A DNA stretch of 64,000 bases from Jeongeupia chitinilytica (lineage in GTDB: Bacteria > Pseudomonadota > Gammaproteobacteria > Burkholderiales > Chitinibacteraceae). The notes under the pieces were generated by a model. That model ran no database searches, was not told the DNA's origin, and was given only the letters and a program-made list of their open reading frames with translations. The stretch lies in assembly GCF_014652315.1 (NCBI RefSeq), contig NZ_BMYO01000002.1:1-64000 (forward strand), in the 5' to 3' direction. Both the position numbers and the translations under genes were made by a program. Below are positions 63,201 through 64,000 of the stretch, piece after piece. The stretch's first letter is position 1, and every line of letters starts with the position of its first letter.

Positions 63201-64000
63201 AACAGCGGCGGCAAACTCGTCAGCAACGGCGACATCGCGATCCGGACCACGATGCTGACCAATGCCCAGGGGCAGGTGGTGGCGCAGCGGCAACTGGACA
63301 TCGATGCGCAATCGGTCAACAACCAGTCGGGCTCGCTGGCGTCCGGTGCGGCGCTGGTAATCAACAGTGCCGGTGCACTGGATTCGACCAACGGCAATAT
63401 CGAAGCCGGTAACGGTCTCACGCTGAATACCGGCAGCCTCAACAACGGTGGCCGGACGGTGGCCGTGGCCGGCAACGCGACCGTGACTGCGACGGGCAAC
63501 ATCGTCAACACCGGCACGCTGGGTGCCAACGGCCAGCTGCAACTGAACGGCAAGCAGCTGAGCAACAGCGGCACGCTGACCAGCATGCAGGATCTCGGCA
63601 TTGCGGCCGAGACGCTGAACAACAGCGGCACCGTGGTCGCGGCCAAGCAGGTCACGTTCAACGCCACGCAAAGCGTCGGCAACAGCGGCACCGTCCAGGC
63701 CGAGCGGCTTGCCGTCACCACGCCGACGCTGAGCAACAGCGGTGGCAAATTCATCCAGACCGGCACCATCAACGGGGCCTGGACCATCGCCTCCTTGCTC
63801 GACAACCGCAATGGCAGCATCAGCAGTGCAGCGCAAGACCTCGCATTGCAAAGCGCGCGAATCCTCAACGGTAGCGGGCGGATTGCCCATGCCGGCACTG
63901 GCCTGCTGTCGCTGACCGGTACGCTCGACAACGCCGCGGGCCAGGTCGGCAGCAACGGCGCGATCCGGATCTCGACCGATCAGTTCGGCAACGTCGCCGG
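60249..64000 (+). CDS. TpsA exoprotein, filamentous haemagglutinin/CdiA type (partial, continues past the right edge)
   Basis: The frame is open from ATG 60249 to the window end, giving at least 1250 residues. A long extended signal peptide (about 1-54, ending AQPVLA) leads to the TPS domain (about 60-290), with the hallmark NPNGISCDGCGFIN and NSNRATLTTGTP motifs. Then come degenerate FHA repeats of about 20 residues (LDNSGG, LNNxG). The first part is the TpsB recognition domain. Without the C-terminus one cannot tell an adhesin from a CdiA-type toxin, or see whether a cdiI follows. Confidence 0.93.
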   Translation, partial: MKKDIADMANRNGDLRAGLASIELAAGGNGILSFPRRVLLSFTLFCFIAQPVLAAGPIVADPNAPGGQRPTVQTTANGLPVVNIAAPNGAGVSHNKYNQFNVDAKGAILNNSPGLVQTQLGGYVDGNANLAGGAARTILNEVTSGNPSALRGYLEVAGQRANIIVANPNGISCDGCGFINSNRATLTTGTPVFGGSGSLDAFRVGTGLITVSGAGLNGGNLDQVDLIARAVRINAGVYARHLNVVAGTATANYADLAVQAGTGDADAPGVSIDVAQLGGMYADKIRLIGTEAGVGVNLVGTIAATQDLQIDSAGKLTLGGKTTAATAMLSGAEIANTGQLYVTQSLAVKAAGQLVNTGVIASAQHADLQTGSLAQQGMLAAGLSADGQIQGNGSLTVASVGNASLTGQTVAAGNATVRAASIDASGGKLQSANALDVQATQGDVTFDKATVSAGSTLAVRAAAGLNTRGATVSARQLTMAGRNIDNSGGSLAQTGAGTLQVSATEAIVNRGGLIGANGELQLNAAMLDNSGRGQLQAKRLALTVGQLDNRQGSIRQTGSQNGSFSISDTLDNRKGVIATNAQDLSLSAVQLDNAEGQIVLTGNGKLSLNGALDNSDGKVASNGDVAINAGTLNNARGQIAAQRQLDVVSGSVLNRSGTMAAGKALRIDNVGAFDNRDGAIEAGEGLTFRSGSLNNDGLGRVLVLSGDGVITADTVSNQGTLGGNGNVLMTAGRLDNTGALSALQALTIKAAQLDNGGKLVTASALQLTAQHTTNSGTIQGDLLSIAGMSLINAGGQLIQVGNGDAQWALTDVFDNRGGAVGSAARSLTLNAGQLTNTGRIGLSGSGQHRIDAAELDNSGGQLIQAGAGSMIVTASNELANRGGLIGSAGTLKLNAATLDNSNAGQLQADRLALTVGQLNNQQGSIRQTGAQNGSFAISGALDNRKGTIATNAKDLTLVAAQIDNAEGQIALAGDGKLSLTGPLDNSGGKLVSNGDIAIRTTMLTNAQGQVVAQRQLDIDAQSVNNQSGSLASGAALVINSAGALDSTNGNIEAGNGLTLNTGSLNNGGRTVAVAGNATVTATGNIVNTGTLGANGQLQLNGKQLSNSGTLTSMQDLGIAAETLNNSGTVVAAKQVTFNATQSVGNSGTVQAERLAVTTPTLSNSGGKFIQTGTINGAWTIASLLDNRNGSISSAAQDLALQSARILNGSGRIAHAGTGLLSLTGTLDNAAGQVGSNGAIRISTDQFGNVA
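61773..63998 (+). repeat. two copies of a 1113-bp (371-aa) higher-order repeat in tpsA
   Basis: The block beginning NRGGLIGANGELQLN at 61773 recurs as NRGGLIGSAGTLKLN at 62886. The two run in parallel for the whole unit: ALTVGQLDNRQGSIRQTG against ALTVGQLNNQQGSIRQTG, LDNRKGVIATNAQDLSL against LDNRKGTIATNAKDLTL, and AAQRQLDVVS against VAQRQLDIDA. Identity is strongest in the first third. A third copy may begin at the window end. Confidence 0.85.

Noticed and set aside
62466..63955. Open frames on the minus strand opposite tpsA
   Set aside because: They mirror the repeats of the exoprotein and have repeat-derived composition. The TpsA frame with its TPS domain is the real one.

Overview
The window reads as chromosome from a GC-rich, flagellated betaproteobacterium, most likely a chitinolytic member of the Neisseriales (Chitinibacteraceae/Chromobacteriaceae type). 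Support for this is the secreted chitin-active LPMO beside an rRNA operon, a CheA without a P2 domain, CheZ, FleS/FleR-type flagellar control, a betaproteobacterial T6SS layout and a Neisseria-like lipoprotein trio. The genus is inference only.

Layout. 1-80: 3' end of a 5S rRNA gene and its terminator. 292-1656: AA10 LPMO with a 17-copy repeat linker and a chitin-binding module. 1743-5477: GbsR/MarR-type regulator with cydP-cydA-cydB-cydX (cytochrome bd oxidase), with a promoter/operator in front and a terminator behind. 5607-8848: outer-membrane phospholipase A, an HPP-CBS membrane protein and an unknown lipoprotein. 8870-15315 (minus): chemotaxis operon cheV-cheV-cheY-cheZ-cheA-EAL/HDOD behind a clear sigma28 promoter. 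15398-26475 (plus): fleS, a STAS/HsbR partner-switch pair, a receiver-less CheB and fleR, then a sigma54 promoter and fliEFGHIJ.

26488-54602 holds a complete type VI secretion system. A minus block (tssJ-tssK-tssL-tssE) diverges from a long plus block: M15 peptidase, tssM, tagF, tssB, tssC, hcp, lipoprotein, vgrG, phospholipase D effector, immunity lipoprotein, tssF, tssG, tssH. A second minus block runs toward it: unknown membrane protein, PAAR, tssA. All thirteen Tss components plus PAAR are present. The vgrG tail, PLD effector and immunity gene form a cassette of visibly different composition placed between hcp and tssF.

54603-56495 is a decayed region with two probable gene remnants on the minus strand. 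56496-64000 is a two-partner secretion locus. The TpsB transporter is followed by three lipoprotein genes (CsgG/HfaB-like, DUF4810, DUF799) and then by a large FHA/CdiA-type TpsA exoprotein that is still open at the right edge and contains a 1113-bp higher-order repeat.

Together the window is rich in surface and contact functions: chitin attack, motility with its control circuit, contact-dependent killing, and a large adhesin or toxin exoprotein. Start sites were chosen by family N-termini and visible ribosome binding sites. No database search was run.
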